Of a stretch of DNA of 57,795 nucleotides, positions 17,850 to 26,816 are shown one piece after another. The position numbers and the translations under genes were made by a program. This stretch comes from an uncultured Neomegalonema sp. (GTDB lineage: Bacteria > Pseudomonadota > Alphaproteobacteria > Rhodobacterales > Rhodobacteraceae), in NCBI GenBank assembly GCA_938008165.1, contig CALLLP010000002.1:1-57795 (forward strand), written 5' to 3'. Positions within the stretch are counted from its first letter, which is position 1. Every line of letters begins with the position of its first letter. The notes under the pieces were generated by a model. The model was given only the letters and a program-made list of their open reading frames with translations, had not been told where the DNA came from and made no database searches.

Positions 17850-18664
17850 GTCAGCTTGGCGTGGCGGTTCACGTCCTTATACAGCAGATAGCGAAACGCC
17901 CCCGGCCCGCCCGCGTAGCAAGCCTGCGGACAAAAAGCGCGCAGCCACATGAAATCCCCCGCCTCGACCTCGACCCAATCGGCATTCAGGCGATAGACGG
18001 CTTTGCCCTCCAGCACATAAAGCCCATGCTCCATCACATGCGTCTCGGCAAAGGGGATGACCCCGCCGGGTTGAAAGGTGACGATGGTGACATGCATATC
18101 GTGGCGCATATCCATCGGATCGACGAAGCGGGTCGTGGCCCATTTACCATCCGTATCCGGCATCACGGTCGGCTCAACGTCCTTGTCGTCGCTGATAAGC
18201 ACATCCGGCGCATCGAGACCCTCGACCGGCTCATAGGCTTTTCTAATCCAGTGAAAACGGGTCGTCACATCGCCCTCGTTCTTCACGGTAAAGGCCGTGC
18301 CGGGGGGGATATAGGCGAATCCTCCTTGCTCCAGCCGGTGGGTTCCATCGCCGATATGCAGCGTCACGACACCCTCGACCACGAAGAACACGCCTTCGGC
18401 CCGTGGGTCGAGTTCGGGCCGGTCACTGCCGCCACCGGGGGCGACTTCCATGATATATTGCGAGAATGTCTCGGCAAAGCCTGACAGGGGCCGCGCCAGA
18501 ATCCACGCACGCGCCCCCTCCCAGAACGGCAACGCGCTGGTCACGATATCGCGCATCGTACCCTTTGGGATAACGGCATAGGCTTCGGTAAAGATCGCCC
18601 GGTCGGTCATGATATCGGTCTGGGGCGGATGGCCACCCGTCGGTGCATAATAGGAACGGGTCAT
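17846..18664 (-). CDS. (S)-ureidoglycine aminohydrolase, bicupin
   Basis: Converts (S)-ureidoglycine to (S)-ureidoglycolate and ammonia. 272 aa with two cupin halves: the first around residues 60-125 (GFAETFSQYIMEVAPGGGSDRPE, FFVVEGVVTLHIGDG), the second around 185-260 (MHVTIVTFQPGGVIPFAETHVMEHGLYVLEGKAVY) with the His/Glu metal ligands ETHxMEHG. The N-terminal TRSYYAPTGGHPPQTDIMTDRA is typical. Such proteins are often annotated bifunctional allantoicase/ureidoglycine aminohydrolase; only the aminohydrolase role is supported by this fold. Four-base overlaps on both sides show tight coupling. Confidence 0.92.
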   Translation of the reverse strand: MTRSYYAPTGGHPPQTDIMTDRAIFTEAYAVIPKGTMRDIVTSALPFWEGARAWILARPLSGFAETFSQYIMEVAPGGGSDRPELDPRAEGVFFVVEGVVTLHIGDGTHRLEQGGFAYIPPGTAFTVKNEGDVTTRFHWIRKAYEPVEGLDAPDVLISDDKDVEPTVMPDTDGKWATTRFVDPMDMRHDMHVTIVTFQPGGVIPFAETHVMEHGLYVLEGKAVYRLNADWVEVEAGDFMWLRAFCPQACYAGGPGAFRYLLYKDVNRHAKLT

Positions 18665-20067
18665 GGCAGCATGTCCTTTAGCCGAAAAAGGGCGATCCGC
18701 TCGACCTGATGACAGGCGGTGGCGAATTCGCTCGCGCGGTCATTCTCGATGCGGGTCTTGAACGCGGTGAGGATGCTGTCCTTCGTGTGGCCCTTCACCG
18801 CGATGATGAAGGGAAAACCGAATCGGTCGGTGTAGCGCGTATTCAGCGCCGAGAAAGCCGCGCGCTCGTCATCGGTCAGGGCATCGAGACCCGCGCCTGC
18901 CTGTTCAGCGGTGGAATCCGCCGTCAGGCGGCGGGCTGCGGCCAGCTTTCCCGCAAGGTCGGGATGCGCGGTCAGGACGTCGAGGCGCTCCCGCTCGCTG
19001 GCCGTGCGAAAGATGCGGGCCATCGCGGCGTGCAGGCCAATGGCCGTATCATGGGCGGGGCCGAGTTCGAGGGCATGGGCGCGTTCCGCGATCCATGGCG
19101 AATGCTCGAAGACGCCGCCGAATCGGGCGATCATCTCATCCCGCGTCAGGGTCGACGGGCGCAGCCCTGCCAGGGAAGCGCTGTGATGATCATGCCAGTG
19201 CCGCGCGATATCGATTCGCCGGGCCAGCCAGACCCGCTCATGCGACCGCACATATTCCATGAACCGCCGCAGCGCCGTCACCCGCCCCGGACGCCCGATC
19301 AGGCGGCAATGCAGGCCGATCGACATCATCTTCGGCGCGCCCGCCTCGCCCTCGGCATAAAGCGCATCGAAGCTGTCCTTCAGATAGGCGTAGAATTGAT
19401 CCCCGGAATTGAACCCCTGCGGTGTAGCGAACCGCATGTCATTGGCGTCCAGCGTGTAGGGAATGACGAGTTGCGCGCCATGCCAATACGGCAAATCATC
19501 GGCGTAACTGTCCGAGACATAGGCAAAACCGCCCTCTTGCGCCACGATATCGACCGTATTCACCGAACACCGCCCCGTATACCAGCCCAAGGGCCGCTCG
19601 CCGGTGACCGCGGTATGGATGCGCACCGCTTCATCGAGATGCGCGCGCTCGTCCTCAGGCGTGAAATCCTTGTATTCGATCCATTTCAGGCCGTGGGACG
19701 CGATTTCCCACCCGGCGGATTGCATCGCCGCGACCTGCGCCGGAGAGCGCTCCAACGCAGTAGCCACACCATAGACCGTCGCGGGGATATCGAATTCGGT
19801 AAACAGCCGATGCAGTCGCCAGAATCCGGCCCGCGCGCCGTATTCATAGATCGATTCCATGTTCCAGTGACGCGCCCCCGGCCACGCCGCTGCGCCCACG
19901 ATCTCGGACAGGAACGCCTCCGACGCGGCATCGCCATGCAGGACGCAATTCTCGCCCCCCTCCTCGTAATTGATGACGAATTGAACCGCGATAAAGGCCC
20001 CGCCCGGCCATTTCGGATCTGGAGGATGGGCACCATAGCCCTGCATGTCGCGCGGATACCGGGTCAC
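18661..20067 (-). CDS. puuE: Allantoinase PuuE fused to OHCU decarboxylase
   Basis: 468-aa two-domain enzyme. Residues 1-305 are a polysaccharide-deacetylase-type allantoinase (PuuE): VQFVINYEEGGENCVLHGD, EIASHGLKWIEY, and LGWYTGRCSVNT are its signatures. Residues about 310-468 are 2-oxo-4-hydroxy-4-carboxy-5-ureidoimidazoline decarboxylase: FGGVFEHSPWIAERA, then LTAHPDLAGKLA, and DRFGFPFIIAVKGHTKDSIL. The fusion links formation of (S)-allantoin with its hydrolysis to allantoate. First gene of the leftward ureide operon, divergent from hiuH across about 210 bases. Confidence 0.94.
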   Translation of the reverse strand: MTRYPRDMQGYGAHPPDPKWPGGAFIAVQFVINYEEGGENCVLHGDAASEAFLSEIVGAAAWPGARHWNMESIYEYGARAGFWRLHRLFTEFDIPATVYGVATALERSPAQVAAMQSAGWEIASHGLKWIEYKDFTPEDERAHLDEAVRIHTAVTGERPLGWYTGRCSVNTVDIVAQEGGFAYVSDSYADDLPYWHGAQLVIPYTLDANDMRFATPQGFNSGDQFYAYLKDSFDALYAEGEAGAPKMMSIGLHCRLIGRPGRVTALRRFMEYVRSHERVWLARRIDIARHWHDHHSASLAGLRPSTLTRDEMIARFGGVFEHSPWIAERAHALELGPAHDTAIGLHAAMARIFRTASERERLDVLTAHPDLAGKLAAARRLTADSTAEQAGAGLDALTDDERAAFSALNTRYTDRFGFPFIIAVKGHTKDSILTAFKTRIENDRASEFATACHQVERIALFRLKDMLP

Positions 20068-20276
20068 GTGGGTCGCTCCTGAAAGTGTATCGATGCCTGT
20101 TTAGAAACGCGGAAAGGTATGCGGGATGGCCCAAGCGGATCGCGTTTGATCCTAACGCAAGATCGCACTTCTTATTATCAAAATAAATGCGGTAGACTTC
20201 CGATCATACCGCGCCTTCGTTCATGCATCGATTCTGACGGAAGGTGCATTTCTCGGACAGATGGAGACGGGCAGGC

Positions 20277-20651
20277 ATGGCAGGCGGATATTTGACGACG
20301 CATGTGCTCGATACGGCGCGGGGCAAACCCGCCGCCGGGATCGCCATCGCGCTCTATCGGATCACCGGCACCGCCCACCATGAGCAGAGCGTGCGTGAAC
20401 AGATTGCAAAGGCCACGACAAACGCCGATGGCCGCACCGATGCGCCGATCCTGCCACGGGATGCTTTCGAGACGGGACAGTTTGAACTGGTTTTTCAGGC
20501 CGGGGCTTACCTGCGCAAGCATGGCATCGGGGGCGATCCACTGTTCCTCGACACGATCCCGATCCGCTTTGGCATCGACGACCCGGATGCCCATTATCAT
20601 GTACCATTGCTGCTCTCCCCGTTCGGCTATTCGACCTATCGCGGGAGCTGA
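20277..20651 (+). CDS. hiuH: 5-hydroxyisourate hydrolase
   Basis: Transthyretin-like hydrolase acting on 5-hydroxyisourate, the product of urate oxidation, to give OHCU. 124 aa from ATG 20277. Signature residues: [17 protein letters not shown] at the N-terminus (catalytic His), the middle [40 protein letters not shown] at the end with the YRGS tetrapeptide that marks true HiuH. The frame is open 11 codons further up, but the conserved start is MAGG. It precedes puuD by 57 bases, so both likely form one transcript. Confidence 0.95.
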   Translation: MAGGYLTTHVLDTARGKPAAGIAIALYRITGTAHHEQSVREQIAKATTNADGRTDAPILPRDAFETGQFELVFQAGAYLRKHGIGGDPLFLDTIPIRFGIDDPDAHYHVPLLLSPFGYSTYRGS

Positions 20652-20707
20652 GGCGGTTTCGCAGGCAATGGACCCGGCACCCGATTCAGGGATGAGGACC
20701 CCCCCAT

Positions 20708-21955
20708 ATGTACGATTTCGCCATAATAGGAGAATGGCTCACCTTTGCCGTTCGCTGGCTGCACGTCATCACCGCGATTGCGTGGATCGGCTCGTCTTTC
20801 TACTTCATCGCGCTCGATCTGGGCCTGCGCAAACATGCGGCCCTTCCCCCCGGCGCCTTTGGCGAGGAATGGCAGGTCCATGGAGGGGGGTTTTATCACA
20901 TCCAGAAATATCTCGTGGCCCCCGACGCGATGCCCGAACACCTGACATGGTTTAAATGGGAAAGCTACGCGACATGGCTCAGCGGTTTTGCCTTGCTGTG
21001 TCTGGTCTATTACGGCGGTGCAGGGCTGTATCTGGTCGATCCAAACGTCGCCGATCTCTCGATTCCGGTTGCGATCCTGATCTCGCTGGCCTCGCTCGCC
21101 TTTGGATGGGTCGCCTATGACCTTCTGTGCAAAAGCAGGTTTGGCGAGGATAACCGGCGGTTGATGATTCTGCTCTACGTCATCCTCGTCGCAATGGCTT
21201 GGGGCTATACGCAGGTGTTCACGGGCCGCGCCGCCTTTTTGCATCTGGGGGCCTTCACCGCGACGATCATGACGGCGAATGTCTTCCTGATCATCATGCC
21301 GAACCAGCGAATCGTCGTCGCGGATCTGAAAGCGGGCCGCACCCCAGACCCCAAATACGGCAAGATCGCCAAGCAGCGCTCGACCCATAACAATTACCTG
21401 ACCCTGCCGGTCATCTTCCTGATGCTGTCAAACCACAACCCGCTGGCCTTCGCGACCGAGTTCAACTGGATCATCGCCAGCCTCGTCTTTCTGATGGGCG
21501 TTACCATCCGGCATTATTTCAACACGATGCACGCGCATAAAGGCGATGCCAGCCGCGCCAACTGGACATGGCTGGCCACGACATTACTGTTTCTGGCGAT
21601 CATCTGGCTCTCGACCCTCGGCAGCGTTCGGGATGACGGACAAACCGAACAGGCCGCCCTGACCCCGCTCCAGCAGAGATTCGCCGATGCAGAGGGCTTT
21701 GAGGATGTCGCAGGAACGGTCATGGGCCGCTGTTCCATGTGCCACGCGGCAGAACCGGCATGGGAGGGAATTCTGTGGCCACCAAAGGGCGTTTTGCTGG
21801 AAACCGAGCATCAAATCGCCCGCTATGCCCGCGAAATCTATCTGCATTCAGGCCGCAGCCACGCCATGCCCCCCGCCAATGTCTCATGGATGGAGGAGGC
21901 GGAGCGAAAGGGCATCATGCGCTGGTATGAAAGCGCGGTGGCCGGGGGAGAGTAA
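20708..21955 (+). CDS. puuD: Membrane urate hydroxylase with cytochrome c domain
   Basis: Oxidises urate to 5-hydroxyisourate; unlike UOX it sends electrons to the respiratory chain through its fused cytochrome c. 415 aa. Residues 1-305 form a DUF989-type membrane domain with about 8 helices (WLHVITAIAWIGSSFYFIALD at the start, LSGFALLCLVYYGGAGLYLVD). The C-terminal about 90 residues carry one haem site CSMCH and a distal Met in SHAMPPANVSWM. This matches PuuD of alphaproteobacteria. Together with hiuH and the fused OHCU decarboxylase it completes urate to (S)-allantoin. Confidence 0.95.
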   Translation: MYDFAIIGEWLTFAVRWLHVITAIAWIGSSFYFIALDLGLRKHAALPPGAFGEEWQVHGGGFYHIQKYLVAPDAMPEHLTWFKWESYATWLSGFALLCLVYYGGAGLYLVDPNVADLSIPVAILISLASLAFGWVAYDLLCKSRFGEDNRRLMILLYVILVAMAWGYTQVFTGRAAFLHLGAFTATIMTANVFLIIMPNQRIVVADLKAGRTPDPKYGKIAKQRSTHNNYLTLPVIFLMLSNHNPLAFATEFNWIIASLVFLMGVTIRHYFNTMHAHKGDASRANWTWLATTLLFLAIIWLSTLGSVRDDGQTEQAALTPLQQRFADAEGFEDVAGTVMGRCSMCHAAEPAWEGILWPPKGVLLETEHQIARYAREIYLHSGRSHAMPPANVSWMEEAERKGIMRWYESAVAGGE

Positions 21956-22011
21956 CCCTCGACCTGAAAAGCGCCCAAGCAGCGCGAAGACCGGTAATGC
22001 AAAATGAAAAA

Positions 22012-22087
22012 TGGTGGAGCCTAGCGGGATCGAACCGCTGACCTCCTGCATGCCATGCAGGCGCTCTCCCAGCTGAGCTAAGGCCCC
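22012..22087 (-). tRNA. tRNA-Ala (anticodon GGC)
   Basis: Reading leftward: acceptor arm GGGGCCT pairs with AGGCTCC (one G-U), D arm GCTC/GAGC, anticodon stem CCTGC/GCAGG with loop ATGGCAT, anticodon GGC, T arm AGCGG/CCGCT with loop TTCGATC. The CCA end is encoded. It lies between the ends of puuD and the FYDLN protein gene. Confidence 0.96.
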
Positions 22088-22164
22088 ATATTTCCGCGAT
22101 GCGGAGCGCTACGTTTAGTCGGACGCTCCGCCTGTTTCAAGCGAAAATCGACGTATCCGGTCGA

Positions 22165-22662
22165 TCACTTGAGTTTATCGTCATCGTCCTCTTCGGTCGC
22201 GTCGTCATCGGGCAAATCATCGGCATCGTCGTCAAGATCGACATCGATTTCCTCTTCATCGTCCTTGCCGGTTTCCTCGTCGTCGTCCAGCCCCTCATCG
22301 TCATCGATCAGAGCATCGTCGGCAACGAAGGCATCATTATCGTCGTCATCGCTGGTCGCCGCGACGACAGCCGTTTCGTCATCGATATCGGCAGGGGCGA
22401 TGATATCGTCTTCTTCATCATCATCATCATCGCCGGGATCGATCTCCACGAGATCGTCCTCGTCCTCTTCTTCGACGACCTTTTTGACGACTTTCTTTTC
22501 CTTCGCGGCCGCAGCGGCCTTGCCACGCTTGGGCTTCATCGCGGCGGCAAGATCGTATTCGACCTCACAGGCGGGGCAGACGATGGGCGTGCGGCCCAGG
22601 TCGTAGAAGCGGACCGAACAGCTCTGACATTGGCGCTTCACGCCCCATTCGGGTTTGACCAT
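22165..22662 (-). CDS. TIGR02300/FYDLN-type acidic zinc protein
   Basis: 165-aa protein. The first 40 residues contain CQSC, the FYDLGRTPIVCPAC segment (the FYDLN motif with a second Cys pair) and form a likely zinc ribbon; residues 45-65 are Lys-rich; the remaining 95 residues are almost entirely Asp/Glu (runs of DDDD and EEE). This is the alphaproteobacterial family TIGR02300. Its function is unknown to me; the zinc ribbon plus acidic tail suggests binding to a nucleic-acid machine or histone-like mimicry of DNA charge, which is speculation. ATG 22662 starts the conserved MVKPEWGVKRQC; earlier open sequence lies over the promoter region. Confidence 0.88.
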   Translation of the reverse strand: MVKPEWGVKRQCQSCSVRFYDLGRTPIVCPACEVEYDLAAAMKPKRGKAAAAAKEKKVVKKVVEEEDEDDLVEIDPGDDDDDEEDDIIAPADIDDETAVVAATSDDDDNDAFVADDALIDDDEGLDDDEETGKDDEEEIDVDLDDDADDLPDDDATEEDDDDKLK

Positions 22663-22759
22663 CGGGAGACTTCCTGCAATACGGCGGTGTAATGAGCGCA
22701 CCGGATGCCATAGCACGGGTGTCCATGTCAAAGGACTCCGATACCTCAGACGGCGATTT

Positions 22760-22772
22760 GTTGCAGTGCAAC
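22760..22772. promoter_or_regulatory. TGC-rich palindrome, possible PhaR operator
   Basis: GTTGCAGTGCAAC (22760-22772) is a perfect inverted repeat (GTTGCA-G-TGCAAC) about 90 bases before the PHA depolymerase start and 100 bases before the divergent FYDLN gene. PhaR repressors of PHA metabolism in Paracoccus/Rhodobacter are known to bind TGC-rich sites of this kind. The link to PhaR is inference; no phaR gene lies in the window. Confidence 0.4.
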
Positions 22773-22864
22773 ACAATACCCGCTAGTGTCAGTTTCCTAA
22801 CGTCGACACTTTATACCTGTCGGGGGACAGGCAATCGACACCCTACGAACGGACGGGACAGATA

Positions 22865-24097
22865 ATGCTCTACCACGCCTACGAATGGACGCATGCCACG
22901 ATCACACCCTTGCGTCAGGCTTCTGAAATGGGCCTTCAGGCCTGGAGCGACCCGCGCAATCCTTGGTCGGGAACCCCGGTGGCCCGTACGATGGCGGCGT
23001 CCTTCGAGATGTTCAACAACGCGACCAAACGCTATGGACGCCCCGCGTTCAATATCGACGTGATCGAAGCCCATGGCAAACCTGCCGCCGTCCGGCAGGA
23101 AATCGCGATGGAAAAACCTTTCTGCCGCCTGCTGCATTTCCGCCGCTATGGCGAGGGGTGCAGCGACGGCAAGGACCCCAAAGTCCTGATCATCGCGCCC
23201 ATGTCCGGCCATTTTGCCACGCTGTTGCGCGGAACGATCGAGAAAATGCTGGAAAGCCATGACGTCTATCTGACCGATTGGCGCGATGCGCGAAACGTGC
23301 CCCTGACGGAAGGGCTGTTCGATCTGGAAGATTACGTCGAATACCTGATCGAGTTCCTGCAATTCATGGGGCCGGGCTGCTCGGTGGTCGGCGTATGTCA
23401 GCCAGGCGTGCCCGCCCTCGCCGCGACGGCACTCATGAGCGAGGATAAAGATCCCTGTCGCCCGGATTCCCTGATTCTGATGGGCAGCCCCATCGATACG
23501 CGGGTCAGCCCGACCGATCCGACGAAACTGGCCGATGAAAAATCGTTGCAGTGGTTCGAATCGAACATGATCTCGCTGGTGCCGATGCCCAATCCGGGCG
23601 CGATGCGCCGGGTTTATCCGGGATTCCTGCAACTCAGCGGCTTCATGTCGATGAATATCGATCGCCATATCGACGCCGCCATGCGTCAATTCAACAATCT
23701 GGTCAAAGGCGATGGCGAACCGACCGAAGCGCATCGCGCGTTCTATGACGAATATCTCGCGGTGATGGACCTGACCGCGGAATTCTATCTCCAGACCATT
23801 GATGTCGTGTTCCAGCGTCACCTGTTGCCCAAGGGCGAAATGACGGTCAAAGGCCGCACCGTCAATCTGGGCGCGATCACCGATACCGCGATCATGACCA
23901 TCGAGGGCGGACGCGACGATATTACGGGCGAGGGCCAGACCCATATCACCCATACCATCACGCCCAACCTGCCCGAAGCGATGAAAGAGCCTTACACAAA
24001 CCCCGATGTCGGGCATTACGGCGTCTTCAACGGCAGTCGGTGGCGCAGCACGATCCAGCCAAAGCTGGCGGCGTTCATCGCACAACACCGCAAGTAA
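22865..24097 (+). CDS. phaZ: Intracellular polyhydroxyalkanoate depolymerase
   Basis: Degrades stored PHA granules inside the cell. 410 aa, no signal peptide. An alpha/beta-hydrolase with a cysteine nucleophile in the box VVGVCQPGVPALA (family type VCQPG in place of GxSxG), N-terminal MLYHAYEWTHATITPLR, and the later DRHIDAAMRQFNNLVKGD and RDDITGEGQTHITHTI segments, where the last His belongs to the catalytic triad. This matches the alphaproteobacterial PhaZ. The metalloprotease gene follows after 3 bases. Confidence 0.95.
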   Translation: MLYHAYEWTHATITPLRQASEMGLQAWSDPRNPWSGTPVARTMAASFEMFNNATKRYGRPAFNIDVIEAHGKPAAVRQEIAMEKPFCRLLHFRRYGEGCSDGKDPKVLIIAPMSGHFATLLRGTIEKMLESHDVYLTDWRDARNVPLTEGLFDLEDYVEYLIEFLQFMGPGCSVVGVCQPGVPALAATALMSEDKDPCRPDSLILMGSPIDTRVSPTDPTKLADEKSLQWFESNMISLVPMPNPGAMRRVYPGFLQLSGFMSMNIDRHIDAAMRQFNNLVKGDGEPTEAHRAFYDEYLAVMDLTAEFYLQTIDVVFQRHLLPKGEMTVKGRTVNLGAITDTAIMTIEGGRDDITGEGQTHITHTITPNLPEAMKEPYTNPDVGHYGVFNGSRWRSTIQPKLAAFIAQHRK

Positions 24098-24100
24098 CCC

Positions 24101-24790
24101 GTGGCGACGACCCTCACGATCGAGGGCGTCGAGAGCGGCGTACGCGTGATTCGGCGGCGCGGCGCGCAGAGGGTGACTCTGAGCGTCAGCCGCGCGACGG
24201 GCATCGCCACCATGACCGTCCCCCCCCGGATGCCAATGGCCGAAGCCACCCGCTTCGCGCATTCGCACCGGGAATGGCTACAGGACAAGCTCGGTGCGAT
24301 GCCACGCACGATCCCGTTCGAAGAAGGCATGGCCCTGCCCTATCGCGGGCGCATGATGGGCGTGACCCGACGCGACGGGCGGGGGGTTAGAATGATCGGC
24401 GAGACGATCGAGGTCGGTGGTTCGGCGGAGGCCCTGCCCGGCGCGCTCGAACGGTGGCTGAAAGGGCAGGCCCGCATCCGCCTGCGCGCCCGCAGCGATA
24501 TTCATGCCCAAACGCTGGATACCCGATTCACCCGAATCGCCATCCGCGATACCCGCAGTCGATGGGGATCATGCTCGTCTTCGGGCACATTATCTTATTC
24601 ATGGCGTGTCATCCTCGCACCTGACCCTGTGCTCGACTATCTCGCCGCCCATGAGGTTTCGCATCTGCGCGAGATGAACCATTCCGCACGATTCTGGGCG
24701 CATGTGAAGGCGCTTTGCCCCGATTATCAGGAATGGCAAGGCTGGCTTCGAGAGAACGGGCCAGAGCTGCATCGCTATGGACGGCGGTGA
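24101..24790 (+). CDS. YgjP-like (DUF45) zinc metalloprotease
   Basis: 229-aa protein starting with GTG at 24101, three bases after phaZ. The C-terminal domain has the YgjP pattern: RWGSCSSSGTLSYSWRVILAP, then the zinc site HEVSHLREMNHSARFW, where HExxH plus the later His are metal ligands. It has no signal peptide or membrane segment, so acts in the cytoplasm. Targets of this family are unknown. The GTG start is chosen because no ATG precedes the conserved part without cutting it. Confidence 0.85.
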   Translation: MATTLTIEGVESGVRVIRRRGAQRVTLSVSRATGIATMTVPPRMPMAEATRFAHSHREWLQDKLGAMPRTIPFEEGMALPYRGRMMGVTRRDGRGVRMIGETIEVGGSAEALPGALERWLKGQARIRLRARSDIHAQTLDTRFTRIAIRDTRSRWGSCSSSGTLSYSWRVILAPDPVLDYLAAHEVSHLREMNHSARFWAHVKALCPDYQEWQGWLRENGPELHRYGRR

Positions 24791-24794
24791 GGAT

Positions 24795-24819
24795 GGAACG
24801 ATTTTTAACGCCATCGGTT
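24795..24819 (+). promoter_or_regulatory. EcfG-type general stress promoter candidate
   Basis: GGAAC (24795-24799), 16 bases, then GGTT (24816-24819), close to the GGAAC-N16/17-CGTT promoter known for the alphaproteobacterial general stress sigma factor EcfG. It lies 60 bases before an entericidin-like gene, a common member of that regulon. Match judged by eye. Confidence 0.45.
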
Positions 24820-24878
24820 CTACCCTCGTGTCCGTTTTCAAAAGGAAAACAGGCAATCACTCAATATCGGAGCTTTGA

Positions 24879-25025
24879 ATGACCAAAACACTCGTCATCA
24901 CAGGATTTGTGGCGCTCGTGGCCCTCGCCGGGTGCAATACCGTCGCCGGAGTCGGGCAAGACCTACAAGAAGGCGGGAACGCGATCCAGAACAGCGCCGA
25001 AACGATCAAGCGCAAGTCGTACTGA
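24879..25025 (+). CDS. Entericidin-like small lipoprotein
   Basis: 48 codons, overlooked by length filters. Sequence starts MTKTLVITGFVALVALAGC, a lipoprotein signal with lipobox LAGC at residues 16-19, followed by a short mature part NTVAGVGQDLQEGG and ending in ETIKRKSY. This is the EcnA/EcnB entericidin pattern (GVGxD followed by AI). Entericidins are stress-induced envelope lipoproteins. Preceded by GGAGCTTTGA as ribosome binding site and by a possible EcfG promoter. Confidence 0.85.
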   Translation: MTKTLVITGFVALVALAGCNTVAGVGQDLQEGGNAIQNSAETIKRKSY

Positions 25026-25053
25026 CCCCCCTGAACCGGCGATAGCGAGAGCC

Positions 25054-26742
25054 ATGGCATTCCTGCCCCGTCTGCTGCGATCCCATGGCATCGCGGCGAG
25101 CCAGAACCCTGTCATCCGGGCACCGGAACCTACATTCCTGATCGAAGCCAGCAGCGCCTATCCGGCGTTGGAGGCGAACACCCTCGATGCCCGGACCCGG
25201 ATATGGTTCGCCTATCGCATTTTCGACCCTTCCACCCCGCTCTACCACCCCCGAACCAAAGCGCTCGGCTTGTCTTCTTGGGCCGATCTGATTGCGTATA
25301 AGCTGGACCGGGGCATAGAGTTTCGACTTCTTCTGACGGATTTCGATACCGTCGTGGGCGACACCCTGCACGAGGAGACATGGCGCACCCTCACCATGCT
25401 CTATGACCGCAAGGGGGATGCGCCGTGGGATATGCAAATCTGCCCCGCGCTGCATAAGGCCCGCGCGGGGCGCTATGTGCGCCTGATGCTGGCCCCGGCC
25501 ATCTATGCCCGCATCCATGCAAAACGGGCGGAGCTCAACGCGATGCCCCCGGCGGAACGCGCGAGCACGTTTTCGTATCTGCACGGGTATCACCGGTATC
25601 TAAAGCTGGCGCGGTCGGGGCAGGTGACGTGGCGATTATGGCCAGCCTTGCCGCGCATCTGCCCCGTCACCCATCACCATAAGCTGGCTGTGTTCGACGA
25701 TGAATGCGCCATTCTCGGCGGCATTGATGTGAACGAACGCCGATATGACGACCCGACCCATAACCGCGACTCCGCCGAGACATGGCACGATGTCAGCGTC
25801 GAGATAACCGGCCCGGCGGCCCGGCATGTGGCCGGGCATATCGCCGATGTCTGGAATACCGATATCCGAATCGCCAGCAAGCGCATGAGACAGGCGCGCC
25901 GTCACTATCCCCGTCAGTTCAGCGCCCTGCCCCGCGCCATCGACCGTCTCGATCCACCGGTCCCAAAGGACGCGCCAACCGGCGACGTTCCGATGCAGGT
26001 TATCCGCACGGCCTCGCGCTGTCAGGGCGCCTTCGGCTTTCGGATGCGCCCCAAAACCGTCGATCACGGGATCGAGGATGCCCATATCACCCTCATCCGC
26101 CGCGCCAAAACGCTGCTTTATATCGAAACGCAGTTTTTCAGGCACAAACCGCTGGCCGAAGCCATGGCCGCCCGCGCGCGGGAATGCGACAGCCTGCGCC
26201 TTATCATGCTGTTGCCCGCAGCACCGGAGGAGATCGCCTTCGACGACAAGAACGGTCTCGATCTGCGCTATGGCGAACGCTTGCAGGCCGATTGCATCGA
26301 TATCCTGCGCCGCGCATTCGGGGACCGTGTTCTCTTTGTCTGTCCCGCCAAGCGCGAATACAGGGACAGCAACAAACGCGACGTCGTGAACGATGCGCCG
26401 ATCATCTATGTGCATTCGAAGGTGACGATAGCGGATGACGCATGGGCCATCGTCGGCTCGGCCAATCTCAACGGGCGCAGCCTGAAATGGGATACGGAAT
26501 TGGGATTGCTCTGGAATAGCGCCTCTGCGGGGGATCTGCGGCGGTGCCTGACCCGCGATCTCATCGATGAAGACGCCGCGACGGTGCCCATGGAAGAAGC
26601 CTTCGACCTGTGGCGGTCGGTCTCGTCGGCGAATGCCCGGCGCCGCCCCACCGAACGGCGCGGTTTCATCCTGCCTTATCGGCCCGATAATGCCGACGCC
26701 ATGGGCGTCACCCTTCCCTTGATGCCGCCGGAGCTGGTGTAA
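25054..26742 (+). CDS. Phospholipase D-like protein with two HKD motifs
   Basis: 562 aa from ATG 25054. Two HxKxxxxD motifs: HHKLAVFDD at about residue 210, followed by the GGID tail, and VHSKVTIADD at about residue 455 followed by the GSANLNGRS segment. Both halves together form a PLD active site for phosphodiester cleavage or transfer. It lacks membrane segments near the N-terminus that mark cardiolipin synthases, and is longer, resembling eukaryote-like PLDs found in proteobacteria. No signal peptide is apparent. The real substrate (phosphatidylcholine or other) cannot be told. A longer open frame from 24907 overlaps the entericidin gene and is rejected. Confidence 0.88.
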   Translation: MAFLPRLLRSHGIAASQNPVIRAPEPTFLIEASSAYPALEANTLDARTRIWFAYRIFDPSTPLYHPRTKALGLSSWADLIAYKLDRGIEFRLLLTDFDTVVGDTLHEETWRTLTMLYDRKGDAPWDMQICPALHKARAGRYVRLMLAPAIYARIHAKRAELNAMPPAERASTFSYLHGYHRYLKLARSGQVTWRLWPALPRICPVTHHHKLAVFDDECAILGGIDVNERRYDDPTHNRDSAETWHDVSVEITGPAARHVAGHIADVWNTDIRIASKRMRQARRHYPRQFSALPRAIDRLDPPVPKDAPTGDVPMQVIRTASRCQGAFGFRMRPKTVDHGIEDAHITLIRRAKTLLYIETQFFRHKPLAEAMAARARECDSLRLIMLLPAAPEEIAFDDKNGLDLRYGERLQADCIDILRRAFGDRVLFVCPAKREYRDSNKRDVVNDAPIIYVHSKVTIADDAWAIVGSANLNGRSLKWDTELGLLWNSASAGDLRRCLTRDLIDEDAATVPMEEAFDLWRSVSSANARRRPTERRGFILPYRPDNADAMGVTLPLMPPELV

Positions 26743-26816
26743 GACGACCATCGTTCCTGTCCCCCGCTGCGGCCATAGGCCCTGACAGGGGAAAAAGGGC
26801 GCAATTCATACGAAAA

